Made by a program: the position numbers and the translations under genes. 64,000 bases of DNA from Desulfobulbaceae bacterium (lineage in GTDB: Bacteria > Desulfobacterota > Desulfobulbia > Desulfobulbales > Desulfocapsaceae): NCBI GenBank assembly GCA_011390165.1, contig JAABSV010000017.1, positions 1-64,000 of the forward strand, given 5' to 3'. Each line of letters opens with the position of its first letter. The first letter of the stretch is position 1. Shown piece after piece: positions 1 to 8,837 of this stretch. The notes under the pieces are model-generated. The model was not told where the DNA came from. It made no database searches and worked only from the letters and a program-made list of their open reading frames with translations.

Positions 1-63
1 CAGCATACCCGCCCCATCACGAAAAAGTGAACGACCGACATGGCCTGCCCGGCTCCGTCCACC

Positions 64-2025
64 TTACTGCACCGAGCAGAGAACGGCCCCCTTGGCCACC
101 GTATCACCGCTGGCGAAACGGACCCCACGCACCACTCCGGCACAGGGGGCGGTGAGGGCGTTTTCCATCTTCATCGCCTCGAGAACCACCACCGCATCTC
201 CCTTCTGCACCTTCTCCCCTTCCTGCTTCAGGTAGCGGACGATCATCCCCGGCATCGGGGCAAGGAGCACCGTCCCTTCAGCGGCGGACGGAGCCGGCGC
301 TGGAGTTGGGGCGGCAAGGGGGGCGGCCGGGGTGACCGCCGGGGCGGGCTGGGGGGCGGCCGGCGCCGGTCTGGCAGCGGGCACCAGTTGTGGTTCGCCG
401 GTGGAGTCAACCTCGACGTGAAAGTACTCGTTGTCGACAAAGACGTTAAAGGTGCGAATCGCCGGTGACTTGGGCGGCTGGTCGTCACGCACCTCGACCA
501 TCTTCCCGGCCAGGGCCTTTTTCACCAGGGCCTCCCGTTTTCGTACCTCCTCCATGGTGATCGGCCTGACGCTGGCCGGCGGCTCACTCAGGCCGTACTT
601 CCATTCGAGGAATTTTCGGCCGGTGACCGGGAACTGGGCATAGAGAATGAGATCCTCCTGGTCCCTGGCAAGATCACCGATCTCCGCCTTCGCCTTGGCC
701 AGTTCCGGTTCGAGAACCTCGGCCGGTCGGCAGGTGATGGGGGTCTCGCCGCGGGAGTACCCTTTCAGGGCCTTGGCCTGAACCTCCGGATTGATTGGCA
801 CGGCGGTCTTGCCGTAGAGGCCGTAGCAGAGGTCCTTCACCTGGCCGGTGATCATCGTGTAGCGTTCCTCGGGGGTATCGTGGAGGACGTTGTTCACCGT
901 CTGCACACCGACTATCTGGCTGGTCGGGGTGACCAGGGGGATCTGGCCGAGATCCCGCCGTACCCGGGGCAGCTCAAGGTACACCTCGTCGATCCGGTCG
1001 AGGGCATCCATCTCGCGCAGCTGGTTGACCAGGTTGGAGAGCATCCCCCCCGGGGTCTGGTGGAGGAGGACGTTGATGTCGATGATCGATACCTTGGAGT
1101 CGTCAAGAAGGTGGCGGTACTTCGGCAGCACCTCCCGCTCAAGGATATCGTTGATCTTGGCCAGAATCTTGATGTCGAAACCGGTATCGCGATTGGTCCC
1201 GAGCAGAGACATCACCAGCGGCTCAACGGCGGCATGGGAGGTACGGTAGGCATAGGGGGTCATGCAGCAGTCGACGATGTCGACGCCGGCCTCAACCGCC
1301 TTCAGTTGGGTCATCGGCGACATCCCGGAGGTGAAGTGGCTGTGCAGGTGGATCGGCACCTTCACCGCCTTCTTCAGGGCCTTGATCAACGGGTAGGCGT
1401 CATAGGGGGCAAGCAGCCCGGCCATGTCCTTGATGCAGATGGAGTCGGCCCCCATATCGGCCAGGGCCTTGGCTTTGCTGGTGTAGTAGTCGAGGTTGTA
1501 CACCTCGCCACCAAGACGCGGCTCGGTGAGGGTGTAACAGATGCACCCCTGGAAGTGCTTGCCGCACTTCTTGATCTCCCTGACCACCGTCTCAAAATTG
1601 CGGTAGTCGTTCAAGGCGTCGAAGGTCCGGAAGATATCCATACCGTTATCCGCCGCCCGCTCGACGAAGGCCTCGGCCAGATCATCGGCGTAGTTACGGT
1701 AGCCGACCAGGTTCTGCGCCCTGAGCAGCATGGAAAAGGGGGTCTTGCGGATATACCGTTTGAGGGTGCGCAGCCGTTCCCAGGGATCTTCGTTGAGAAA
1801 GCGGTGCATGGTATCAAAGGTCGCCCCACCCCAGGTCTCGATGGCCCAGAAACCGACCTCGTCCATCAATTCGGCCACCGGCAGCATATCCTCGGTACGC
1901 CCGCGGGTGGCAAACAGCGACTGGTGCCCGTCACGGATCGACAGGTCCATGACCTTGAGCGGATTTTTTGCCTTCGGCCGATCGGCCTCGTAGGACATGG
2001 TGGTCATCTTCACTTGATCGCTCAT
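64..2025 (-). CDS. pycB: Carboxyltransferase subunit with fused biotinyl domain (PycB/OadA type, 5S+1.3S transcarboxylase-like)
   Basis: 653 aa. The N-terminal half is a DRE-TIM carboxyltransferase barrel: DLSIRDGHQS at 27-36, the lysine of CIKDMAG (K199) that is carboxylated in this family, and metal-binding HLHSH (228/230). A conserved carboxylase domain follows, then an Ala/Pro linker at about 545-580. A C-terminal biotinyl domain has EAMKMEN with biotin acceptor K619. The start is the ATG at 2025, behind GGAGAGAAGAAG; the frame stays open another 88 codons upstream but that part is low-complexity. It is the last gene seen of the propionate operon. With MmdA it probably moves a carboxyl group between oxaloacetate/pyruvate and methylmalonyl-CoA in the cytoplasm. 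Pyruvate carboxylase B or oxaloacetate decarboxylase alpha are the alternatives, and the sequence alone cannot separate them. Confidence 0.9.
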   Translation of the reverse strand: MSDQVKMTTMSYEADRPKAKNPLKVMDLSIRDGHQSLFATRGRTEDMLPVAELMDEVGFWAIETWGGATFDTMHRFLNEDPWERLRTLKRYIRKTPFSMLLRAQNLVGYRNYADDLAEAFVERAADNGMDIFRTFDALNDYRNFETVVREIKKCGKHFQGCICYTLTEPRLGGEVYNLDYYTSKAKALADMGADSICIKDMAGLLAPYDAYPLIKALKKAVKVPIHLHSHFTSGMSPMTQLKAVEAGVDIVDCCMTPYAYRTSHAAVEPLVMSLLGTNRDTGFDIKILAKINDILEREVLPKYRHLLDDSKVSIIDINVLLHQTPGGMLSNLVNQLREMDALDRIDEVYLELPRVRRDLGQIPLVTPTSQIVGVQTVNNVLHDTPEERYTMITGQVKDLCYGLYGKTAVPINPEVQAKALKGYSRGETPITCRPAEVLEPELAKAKAEIGDLARDQEDLILYAQFPVTGRKFLEWKYGLSEPPASVRPITMEEVRKREALVKKALAGKMVEVRDDQPPKSPAIRTFNVFVDNEYFHVEVDSTGEPQLVPAARPAPAAPQPAPAVTPAAPLAAPTPAPAPSAAEGTVLLAPMPGMIVRYLKQEGEKVQKGDAVVVLEAMKMENALTAPCAGVVRGVRFASGDTVAKGAVLCSVQ

Positions 2026-2161
2026 CGTCTTCTTCTCTCCTTGTACCGGGACTGGTCGATTGCCCTGCTGGAGCGTCCAGTTCCGAGGTTGACCGCATCC
2101 ACCCGGCTGAGCGGGCTGCGGCAGCTGTCGGTTATTGCCTTTCGTGTCGGCGGGAGGGGTG

Positions 2162-2191
2162 GGCCGGCCCGGTGGCTCTGCCGGACCGGCC
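2162..2191 (-). terminator. Strong intercistronic hairpin without U-tract
   Basis: Two 11-base arms (2162-2172 and 2181-2191) pair completely with one G-U pair around an 8-base loop. The hairpin starts 14 nt after the stop of the 72-aa gene and lies 137 nt before pycB. There is no U-run, so it may be a partial or Rho-aided terminator, or an mRNA processing/stability element that sets the ratio of pycB to the upstream genes. That role is inference. Confidence 0.45.
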
Positions 2192-2204
2192 ACAGGCGGA
2201 ACCC

Positions 2205-2423
2205 CTAGAGCCGGGGGAAAACCCGTAACTGGAGGAGCCGGCGCATCGCCATCATCTCCTGGCGGGCGCTCTGTCCCCAGGGGCTGCACTCGGCATGGCC
2301 ACTGGCCAGCGACGGTGTCTGTTCGCCAGCGGCGGCGACAGCCTCATCCTGCAGATAGAGGGTCACCGCCGCCAGGGCGGCGGCCATCTTTTTTTTTCTT
2401 CCAGCCTTGCTCAACTCAGCCAT
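2205..2423 (-). CDS. Small carboxyltransferase-operon protein (putative accessory subunit)
   Basis: 72 aa, starting 6 nt after GGAG. The N-terminus is basic (AELSKAGRKKKMAAA) followed by a short Ala-rich helix. The C-terminus carries SPWGQSARQEMMAMRRLLQL, a tryptophan/arginine pattern like that of small proteins encoded beside biotin-dependent decarboxylases and transcarboxylases (OadG-like tails). It lies between mmdA and pycB, so a structural or assembly role in the carboxyltransferase complex is likely. It lacks the clear membrane helix of a true OadG. The family match is from memory of the motif, not a search. Confidence 0.7.
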   Translation of the reverse strand: MAELSKAGRKKKMAAALAAVTLYLQDEAVAAAGEQTPSLASGHAECSPWGQSARQEMMAMRRLLQLRVFPRL

Positions 2424-2461
2424 TCTTTCTCCGTCAGGTCAGCTGTTTTCGGCATTCATTG

Positions 2462-2497
2462 GCCGGGGAAGGTATCCACCTCCGGCCCCACCCCGGC
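2462..2497 (-). terminator. Hairpin just after mmdA
   Basis: GCCGGGG (2462-2468) can pair with CCCCGGC (2491-2497). The hairpin begins 2 nt beyond the mmdA stop and is followed by the 72-aa gene. There is no U-run. It is a possible attenuator or stabilising 3' hairpin; evidence is weak. Confidence 0.25.
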
Positions 2498-2498
2498 T

Positions 2499-4049
2499 CT
2501 ACAGCGGGATATTGCCGTGTTTTTTCATCGGATTGGTGTCACGCTTGTGGCGCAGCAGGGAGAGGGCCCGAACGATACGCACACGGGTGTCGGCCGGATC
2601 AATGATGTCATCGATATAGCCCCGCTGGGCGGCAACGTAGGGGTTGGCCACAGTCTCCTGGTACTCCTTCTCCTTCTGGGCGAGGAAGGCGGCCGGATCC
2701 TCCTGTTTCGCCGCCTCACGGCCGTAGAGGACCCCCACCGCCCCCTTGGCGCCCATCACCGCAATTTCCGCAGTGGGCCAGGCGTAGTTGATATCGCCCC
2801 GGAGATGCTTCGACGACATGACGCAATAGGCGCCACCATAGGCCTTGCGGGTGATTACCGTGACCTTCGGCACCGTCGCCTCGGCAAAGGCGTAGAGGAT
2901 CTTGGCGCCGTTCCGGATCACCCCGCCGTACTCCTGGGCGGTACCGGGCAGAAAACCGGGCACGTCGACGAAGGTGACCACCGGGATGTTGAAGCAGTCG
3001 CAGAAGCGGACAAAGCGGGCCCCCTTCACCGAGGAGTCGATATCGAGAACCCCGGAAAGGTGGCTCGGCTGGTTGGCGACGATCCCCACACTGGTCCCGT
3101 CGTAGCGGGCAAAACCGACAATCAGGTTGGGGGCGAAATTCTGTTTGACCTCGAAAAAATCATGGCTGTCGACGGTCTGCAGAATCACCTCCTTCATGTC
3201 GTAGGGGGCGTTGGGGTTCTCCGGGATAATCCCGTTCAGGGCCGGGGTGCGGCGGTGTCCGGGGTCGGCGGAGGCCACCACCGGCGGGTCAACCATGTTG
3301 TTCTGGGGGAGAAAGGAGAGAAGACGGCGGATATAGTCGACCGCGTCGGCTCCGGAGGTGGCCGGGTAATCGACCACCCCGCTGCGGCTGGCATGCATCG
3401 CCGCGCCCCCGAGGGTCTCTTCGTTGACATCCTCGTGGGTCACCGACTTGACCACCTTGGGGCCGGTGAGAAACATGTAGGACTGTTTCTGCACCATGAT
3501 CACAAAATCGGTGAGGGCCGGCGAGTAGACCGCGCCACCGGCACAGGGGCCGAAGATCGCCGAGATCTGCGGCACCACCCCGGAGGCCATGACGTTACGC
3601 TGAAAGATCTCCGAGTAGCCGGCAAGGCTTTCGATCCCCTCCTGGATCCGTGCCCCCCCGGAGTCGTTGAGACCGATTACCGGGGCGCCGTTTTTCATGG
3701 CCAGATCCATGATCTTGCAGATCTTTTCGGCAAATGTCTCGGACAGCGAGCCGCCGAGAACGGTGAAATCCTGGGCAAAAACGTAGACGGTCCGGCCATC
3801 CACCTGGCCATGGCCGGTGACCACCCCATCGCCGGGATAGACCTGTTTGTCCATGCCGAAATCACGGCAGCGGTGGGTCTTGAACATATCAAACTCTTCA
3901 AAGGTGCCGGGGTCGAGGAGAAGATCGATCCTTTCCCTGGCGGTCATGCAGCCCTTGGCATGCTGTTTGTCGATACGCACCTGCCCTCCACCGAGGCGGG
4001 CCTCGGCCCGGAGTTTCTGCAGGTGTTCGAGTCGGTCCTTGCTGTTCAT
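2499..4049 (-). CDS. mmdA: Acyl-CoA carboxyltransferase, methylmalonyl-CoA type (12S subunit)
   Basis: 516 aa, full length for the carboxyltransferase beta-chain family, made of two crotonase-like halves. Visible signatures are the acyl-CoA loop [16 protein letters not shown] in the first half and the [16 protein letters not shown] and [10 protein letters not shown] segments in the second. It swaps carboxyl groups between biotin and propionyl-/methylmalonyl-CoA. Its neighbours are sucCD, prpE and a biotinyl carboxyltransferase. No biotin carboxylase gene is present here, so transcarboxylation (Propionibacterium 12S-type) is more likely than ATP-dependent carboxylation. Start ATG 4049 behind AAGGAGAGCC. 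Confidence 0.92.
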   Translation of the reverse strand: MNSKDRLEHLQKLRAEARLGGGQVRIDKQHAKGCMTARERIDLLLDPGTFEEFDMFKTHRCRDFGMDKQVYPGDGVVTGHGQVDGRTVYVFAQDFTVLGGSLSETFAEKICKIMDLAMKNGAPVIGLNDSGGARIQEGIESLAGYSEIFQRNVMASGVVPQISAIFGPCAGGAVYSPALTDFVIMVQKQSYMFLTGPKVVKSVTHEDVNEETLGGAAMHASRSGVVDYPATSGADAVDYIRRLLSFLPQNNMVDPPVVASADPGHRRTPALNGIIPENPNAPYDMKEVILQTVDSHDFFEVKQNFAPNLIVGFARYDGTSVGIVANQPSHLSGVLDIDSSVKGARFVRFCDCFNIPVVTFVDVPGFLPGTAQEYGGVIRNGAKILYAFAEATVPKVTVITRKAYGGAYCVMSSKHLRGDINYAWPTAEIAVMGAKGAVGVLYGREAAKQEDPAAFLAQKEKEYQETVANPYVAAQRGYIDDIIDPADTRVRIVRALSLLRHKRDTNPMKKHGNIPL

Positions 4050-4100
4050 TGGCTCTCCTTGCGCAACGTCACCACCGGCCTGGCCGACGGCCGATATATT

Positions 4101-4973
4101 TTAATGGAACACCTCACGGCACAGCAGACCAAGGCTGCCCAGGTCACGGCAGACATGGATTCCCGACGCCTCCATGGCGGTGATCTTGGCGCCGGCAGTA
4201 CCCTGGCCGCCACTGACGATCGCCCCGGCATGACCCATCCGTCGCCCGGGCGGGGCAGTCAGCCCGGCAATAAAGCCGACCACCGGCTTGGCCATGTTCG
4301 CCTTGATCCAGGCGGCGGCCTCCTCTTCGGCACTGCCACCGATCTCCCCGACCATCACCACCGCCGCGGTCTCCGGGTCGGCGTTAAAGGCCTGCAGGCA
4401 GTCGATGAAGCCGGTACCGTTGACCGGGTCACCACCGATGCCGACACAGGTACTCTGGCCAAGACCCACCCCGGTCAACTGGTGCACCACCTCATAGGTG
4501 AGGGTGCCGGAGCGGGAGACCACTCCCACCGGCCCCCCCGGGGTATGGATCGCCCCGGGCATGATGCCGATCTTGCACTGCCCCGGGGTGATGATTCCCG
4601 GGCAGTTGGGACCGATCAGCCGGCTACCGGCGAAGGCGAGACTGTTCTTCACCCGCAGCATATCGAGCACCGGAACCCCTTCGGTAATACAGACCACCAG
4701 TTCGATCCCGGCATCCACCGCCTCGAGAATGGCATCAGCGGCAAAGGCCGGCGGGACGAAAATCATCGAGGCATTGGCACCGGTCGCCCTCCTGGCCTCG
4801 GCAACGGTGTTGAATACCGGTACCCCATCCACCTCCTGACCACCCTTGCCGGGGGTCACTCCGGCCACCACCCTGGTGCCGTAGGCGATGCACTGCTGGG
4901 TATGGAACCGCCCTTCCCGGCCGGTGATTCCCTGCACCAGCAGTCGTGTTGTACTGTCGACAAAAATACTCAT
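4101..4973 (-). CDS. sucD: Succinate-CoA ligase subunit alpha
   Basis: 290 aa, normal length. A Rossmann CoA-binding N-terminus (GITGREG) precedes a ligase domain. The [15 protein letters not shown] segment near the C-terminus holds the histidine that is phosphorylated during catalysis. With SucC it interconverts succinyl-CoA and succinate with nucleotide phosphorylation. The 41-nt gap to sucC fits cotranscription. AAGGGA lies ahead of ATG 4973. In this operon it probably serves the succinate end of the methylmalonyl-CoA route as well as any TCA function. Confidence 0.96.
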   Translation of the reverse strand: MSIFVDSTTRLLVQGITGREGRFHTQQCIAYGTRVVAGVTPGKGGQEVDGVPVFNTVAEARRATGANASMIFVPPAFAADAILEAVDAGIELVVCITEGVPVLDMLRVKNSLAFAGSRLIGPNCPGIITPGQCKIGIMPGAIHTPGGPVGVVSRSGTLTYEVVHQLTGVGLGQSTCVGIGGDPVNGTGFIDCLQAFNADPETAAVVMVGEIGGSAEEEAAAWIKANMAKPVVGFIAGLTAPPGRRMGHAGAIVSGGQGTAGAKITAMEASGIHVCRDLGSLGLLCREVFH

Positions 4974-5014
4974 GGTTGTCCCTTGTGCGTTAAAGTCAGC
5001 CCAATCCGTTCCAA

Positions 5015-6172
5015 TCAGGCAACGATCTCCGCCACTTTCCGGGCGGCGTCGGCCAGGTCGGCGGCATTGATCAATTTCAGACCCGAGTCACTGAGAATCC
5101 GCCGCCCCTCTTCAACATTGGTCCCCTCCATCCGCACCACCACCGGCACGGAAAGGTTGACCTTCTCGGCCGCCTGCACAACTCCCTGGGCGAGAACGTC
5201 ACAGCGGAGGATGCCGCCGAAAATATTGATCAGAATCCCCTTCACCTTGGGGTCACGGAGAATGAGACGGAAACCGTTTTCCACCATCTCGGCGCTGGCC
5301 CCACCACCAACATCAAGAAAATTGGCCGGCTCGGCACCCGCCTGTTTGATGATGTCCATGGTGGCCATGGCCAGACCTGCCCCATTGACCATATTGCCGA
5401 CATTGCCGTCGAGGTTGATATAGTTGAGATGGAACCTGGCCGCCTCCGCCTCGATGGGGTCGTCCTCAAAGGGGTCGTGCAATGTCTGCAGTTCCGGGTG
5501 GCGGAAAAGGGCATTGCCGTCGATATCGATTTTGGCGTCCAGGGCGATGATCTGCTGGTCGGCGGTGATGATCAGCGGGTTGATCTCGACCAGCGAACAG
5601 TCGCAGTCGACAAAGAGCTGATAGAGGCCTTTGAGGAGGGCGGCAAACTGTTTGTGCAGTGCCGGGTCGAGTTGGAGCCCGAAGGCCATCTGCCGGAAGT
5701 GGAAGGGTTGCGGGCCGGTGAGTGGGTTCACCGCCACCTTGATGATCCGCTCCGGGGTGGCGGCGGCCACCTCCTCAATATCCATCCCCCCATCCTGGCT
5801 GGCGACGAACATGATCGTCGCGCTGCCCCGGTCGGGGATCAGCGACAGGTAAAGTTCCTTTTCAATTGCTACTCCCTTCTCCACCAGAACCTTCCGCACC
5901 AGCCGCCCTTCCGGGCCGGTCTGCCTGGTCACCAGGGTCATGCCGAGGATTGCCGCCGCTGCCTGGTTCGCCTCCTCGTTGGTCCGGGCAAGGCGCACCC
6001 CACCACCCTTGCCCCGGCCACCGGCGTGGATCTGGGCCTTGACCACCACCGGCAGACCAAGAGAGGCGACCACCTCGGCAATTTCCTCCAGGCTCTCACC
6101 GACCCCACCTTCCGGGGTCGGTACCCGGTATTTGCGAAACAGCTCTTTTGCCTGATATTCGTGAATCTTCAT
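5015..6172 (-). CDS. sucC: Succinate-CoA ligase subunit beta
   Basis: 385 aa, matching the usual length of about 385-390. It begins [15 protein letters not shown], which is diagnostic, and has an ATP-grasp fold with [11 protein letters not shown] near residue 50 and a C-terminal CoA-ligase domain ([10 protein letters not shown]). It forms the nucleotide-binding half of succinyl-CoA synthetase with SucD, 41 nt downstream. The ribosome site is weak (ACAGGAC just ahead of ATG 6172), but there is no better start because the family N-terminus is present. Confidence 0.96.
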   Translation of the reverse strand: MKIHEYQAKELFRKYRVPTPEGGVGESLEEIAEVVASLGLPVVVKAQIHAGGRGKGGGVRLARTNEEANQAAAAILGMTLVTRQTGPEGRLVRKVLVEKGVAIEKELYLSLIPDRGSATIMFVASQDGGMDIEEVAAATPERIIKVAVNPLTGPQPFHFRQMAFGLQLDPALHKQFAALLKGLYQLFVDCDCSLVEINPLIITADQQIIALDAKIDIDGNALFRHPELQTLHDPFEDDPIEAEAARFHLNYINLDGNVGNMVNGAGLAMATMDIIKQAGAEPANFLDVGGGASAEMVENGFRLILRDPKVKGILINIFGGILRCDVLAQGVVQAAEKVNLSVPVVVRMEGTNVEEGRRILSDSGLKLINAADLADAARKVAEIVA

Positions 6173-6265
6173 GTCCTGTCGTCCGTTAACTTGCGGGACG
6201 GCCGTGGCCGCCCCTGGGGGTGAAAACTACCGCGCTGGCGACCAGTGTCAGCCGCCGCCGCACAC

Positions 6266-8167
6266 TCAGCTCTCCTTCTTGCCGTACCCCATCTGCAGCA
6301 GGGCGTCGGTGATCTCCCCGAGGATGGCCGGATCATCGATGGTCGACGGAGTTCGGTATTCCTTGCTGTTGGCTATCGACCGCATGGTACCGCGCAGTAT
6401 CTTTCCGGAACGGGTCTTGGGCAGACGGGCCACCTGGCGGGCATCACGGAAACAGGCGATGGGGCCGATGGTCTCACGAACCATCTTCACCAGTTCGGCG
6501 GCAATTTCACCGCCGTCACGGCTCACCCCAGCCTTGACCACGAAGAGACCAACCGGCAGCTGCCCTTTCAACTGGTCGTCGGCGCCGAACACGGCACACT
6601 CGGCGACATCGGGGTGGTTGGCGATAATCTCCTCCATGGCGCCGGTGGAGAGGCGATGGCCGGCGATGTTGATCACGTCGTCCATCCGCCCCATGACGTA
6701 GAGATAGCCATCGGCATCCATGTAGCCGCCGTCACTGGTCTCGTAATAGCCTGGGAATCTCGTCATATAGGATTTGACAAAGCGCTCATCGTTGCGCCAG
6801 AGGGTGACCAGGGTCCCCGGCGGCAGGGGAAGCTTCACCACGATATTGCCTTCCTGCCCCCTTGCCACCTCCTTACCGCCGTCATCCACCACCCGCACAT
6901 CCCAGCCCGGCAACGGTTTTGTCGGCGAGCCCTCTTTCACCGGCAACTCTTCGATACCACGGCAATTGCCGACAATCGCCCAGCCGGTTTCGGTCTGCCA
7001 CCAGTGGTCGATCACCGGCACCTGCAGCTTGTTTTCAGCCCAGTGCAGTGTATCCGGATCGGTACGCTCGCCGGCGAGGTAGAGGCAGGCAAAAGAGGAG
7101 AGATCGTAGTCGGCCAGCCGCTCGCCGTTCGGGTCCTCTTTCTTGATTGCCCGGAAGGCGGTCGGGGCGGTGAACAGGGCCTTGACCCGATGTTCGGAAA
7201 TCACCCGCCAGAAGGCACCGGCATCGGGCGTCCCCACTGGTTTGCCTTCGTAGAGGACGGTCGTAGACCCCTGCAGCAGGGGGGCGTAGACGATGTAGGA
7301 GTGGCCGACCACCCAGCCGACATCGGAGGCCGACCACCACACCTCGCCGGGATTGATATCGTAGAGATTCTTCATGGTCCAGTGCAGGGCAACGGCATGG
7401 CCGCCATTGTCGCGCAGCACCCCTTTCGGCATACCGGTGGTGCCGGAGGTATAGAGAATATAGAGGGGATCGGTGGCCAGCACCGGGGTGCAGCCCACCG
7501 GTTCGCTTTTCGCCACCAACGCCTGCCAGTCGTGGTCACGGCCGGCCTGCAGTTCGGCGGTGACGAAGTCGCGCTGAAAGACCACCACCCCGTCCACCCG
7601 GTGGGTGGACTGCTCGATGGCGGTATCCACCATCGGTTTGTAGGCCAGTACCTTTTTCCCCTCGATGGCCCCGGAGGCGGTCACCAGCACCTTCGGCTGG
7701 GCATGGTCGATGCGAATGGCCAACTCGTGCGGGGCGAATCCGCCAAAAACCACGGAATGGACCGCCCCCAGGCGGGCGCAGGCCAGCATGGCCACCGCCG
7801 CCTCAGGGATCATCGGCATGTAAATGACCACGGTATCCCCTTTACCCACCCCGAGACTGGCCAGGGCCCCGGCAAAAGTGGCGACCTGCCCCTGCAGTTC
7901 TCCGTAACTGATCCGACGGACGGTGCTGGTTACCGGACTGTCATAGATGATGGCGGTCTGTTCGGCCCGCCCTCCTTCCACATGACGGTCCACTGCATTG
8001 TAACAGGTGTTCAGGGTGCCGCCGGGAAACCAGCGGTAAAAGGGTGGGTTGGAGGCGTCAAGAACCTTCTCCCAGGGGCTGTACCAGCTGATTCCTTTTG
8101 CTGCATCTGCCCAGAATTGTTCAGGATTGTCCACACTTTTCTGAAAAACCGCTGCGTATTCGCCCAT
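6266..8167 (-). CDS. prpE: Propionyl-CoA synthetase (propionate-CoA ligase)
   Basis: 633 aa ANL-superfamily acyl-CoA synthetase. N-terminal ACAS domain, AMP-binding loop YTSGTTGMPKG, and the C-terminal catalytic lysine in RSGKILRGTMR. Length and N-terminus fit PrpE rather than Acs, but acetate activity cannot be excluded from sequence. It activates propionate with ATP and CoA to propionyl-CoA. It is first in the operon with sucCD and the carboxyltransferase genes, 93 nt ahead of sucC. It starts at ATG 8167 behind a near-perfect AAAGGAGCGAGC. Regulation is likely from the 670-bp upstream region. Confidence 0.9.
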   Translation of the reverse strand: MGEYAAVFQKSVDNPEQFWADAAKGISWYSPWEKVLDASNPPFYRWFPGGTLNTCYNAVDRHVEGGRAEQTAIIYDSPVTSTVRRISYGELQGQVATFAGALASLGVGKGDTVVIYMPMIPEAAVAMLACARLGAVHSVVFGGFAPHELAIRIDHAQPKVLVTASGAIEGKKVLAYKPMVDTAIEQSTHRVDGVVVFQRDFVTAELQAGRDHDWQALVAKSEPVGCTPVLATDPLYILYTSGTTGMPKGVLRDNGGHAVALHWTMKNLYDINPGEVWWSASDVGWVVGHSYIVYAPLLQGSTTVLYEGKPVGTPDAGAFWRVISEHRVKALFTAPTAFRAIKKEDPNGERLADYDLSSFACLYLAGERTDPDTLHWAENKLQVPVIDHWWQTETGWAIVGNCRGIEELPVKEGSPTKPLPGWDVRVVDDGGKEVARGQEGNIVVKLPLPPGTLVTLWRNDERFVKSYMTRFPGYYETSDGGYMDADGYLYVMGRMDDVINIAGHRLSTGAMEEIIANHPDVAECAVFGADDQLKGQLPVGLFVVKAGVSRDGGEIAAELVKMVRETIGPIACFRDARQVARLPKTRSGKILRGTMRSIANSKEYRTPSTIDDPAILGEITDALLQMGYGKKES

Positions 8168-8257
8168 GCTCGCTCCTTTTGTCTGAGTTCTCCTGCGGCA
8201 CCGCTCTCCACCCGCCCTGTATACCGTATCACCGGAGACAGTTCAACAACTAAATCA

Positions 8258-8270
8258 AACATTGTTACAC
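8258..8270. promoter_or_regulatory. Repeated motif AACATTGTTACAC, copy 1
   Basis: Identical 13-mer to 8471-8483, 213 bp away. Its core AACA-T-TGTT is a perfect short palindrome, as expected for a dimeric repressor or activator. This copy lies about 90 bp upstream of prpE. A role as operator is inference. Confidence 0.4.
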
Positions 8271-8350
8271 AGAAACCACAACCGATTCCCCAATCCGGCC
8301 GGGGAACGGCCGTTCGAGCCCAAGTCAAAGTGGCCCTGGCAGGCCCTGTA

Positions 8351-8380
8351 TTGACCGCACTGTTGGCCGAATACTATATT
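8351..8380 (+). promoter_or_regulatory. Candidate sigma70 promoter toward the CoA-transferase/GNAT gene
   Basis: TTGACC (8351-8356), 18-nt spacer, TATATT (8375-8380), running into a very AT-rich block. Each box is one base off consensus. It would give a leader of about 450 nt, so a promoter closer to the gene may also exist. Confidence 0.35.
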
Positions 8381-8470
8381 TTATATTTTTTTTATCAATA
8401 TGTTATAAATATTGATGGGAACCCTGAACACAGTCGTCATCGGCCGTAGAATGCGGCGATATGCTGCAAT

Positions 8471-8483
8471 AACATTGTTACAC
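8471..8483. promoter_or_regulatory. Repeated motif AACATTGTTACAC, copy 2
   Basis: Second exact copy. With its 5' neighbour it makes a perfect 11-base palindrome, TAACA-T-TGTTA. It lies about 355 bp ahead of the CoA-transferase/GNAT gene and 300 bp ahead of prpE. Confidence 0.4.
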
Positions 8484-8640
8484 GCCAACCGCAAAAAAAA
8501 GACGAGCTGATTACTTGTATCAACGGGAATGAATCGACAGGGGCGCCCGTGGCAGGGATGCCGACCCGGCAGCGAAAGAGATTGTACTCCCGCCCAGCCT
8601 CGGCTACACTGGTCTTGATTGGTACCCGTCCACCAATACC

Positions 8641-8680
8641 CCATTTTCGCCCGGTCAGGCCAGCGCACAGAATACACTCT
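8641..8680 (-). repeat. Dispersed 40-bp intergenic element, copy A
   Basis: Read on the minus strand, the last 22 bases (8662-8641) match 45088-45109 exactly, and the preceding 18 match at 12 positions (34/40 overall). Both copies are intergenic and point toward a downstream gene (prpE here). No family is recognised. Confidence 0.55.
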
Positions 8681-8837
8681 CGCTTGGCACCTGCCTGAAC
8701 GAACCTGGAGGACTGGCTGAACGACCTCAGATCCGGGTTCCGCAACGTTTTCTGCAGACCGGTGAACGATTACAATTTTTTCTTTTTATAGAACAGAGCG
8801 CAGCGGTATTGCCAACAGGGATTGGAAGGAGCGGAAA

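Larger units (their letters stand above)
8168..8837. other. Divergent intergenic region between prpE and the CoA-transferase/GNAT gene
   Basis: 670 bp without a convincing gene; two overlapping open frames on the minus strand (8381-8745) look non-coding. It contains two copies of a 13-bp motif (8258-8270, 8471-8483), an AT-rich block (8370-8420) with a promoter candidate, and a 40-bp element (8641-8680) also found at 45070-45109. It probably holds the promoters and operators of both flanking genes. Confidence 0.7.

Noticed and set aside
2295-5423. Very long plus-strand open frame opposite mmdA-sucD-sucC
   Set aside because: It is antisense to three well-supported genes, has Gly/His/Asp-rich non-protein-like composition, and arises from high GC. 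Similar antisense frames at 880-2208, 6245-8449, 10871-12916 and 58463-60445 were dropped for the same reason.
8381-8745. Two overlapping minus-strand frames of about 100 codons in the prpE upstream region
   Set aside because: They overlap each other in different frames, lack ribosome sites and recognisable motifs, and cover repeated regulatory-looking DNA.
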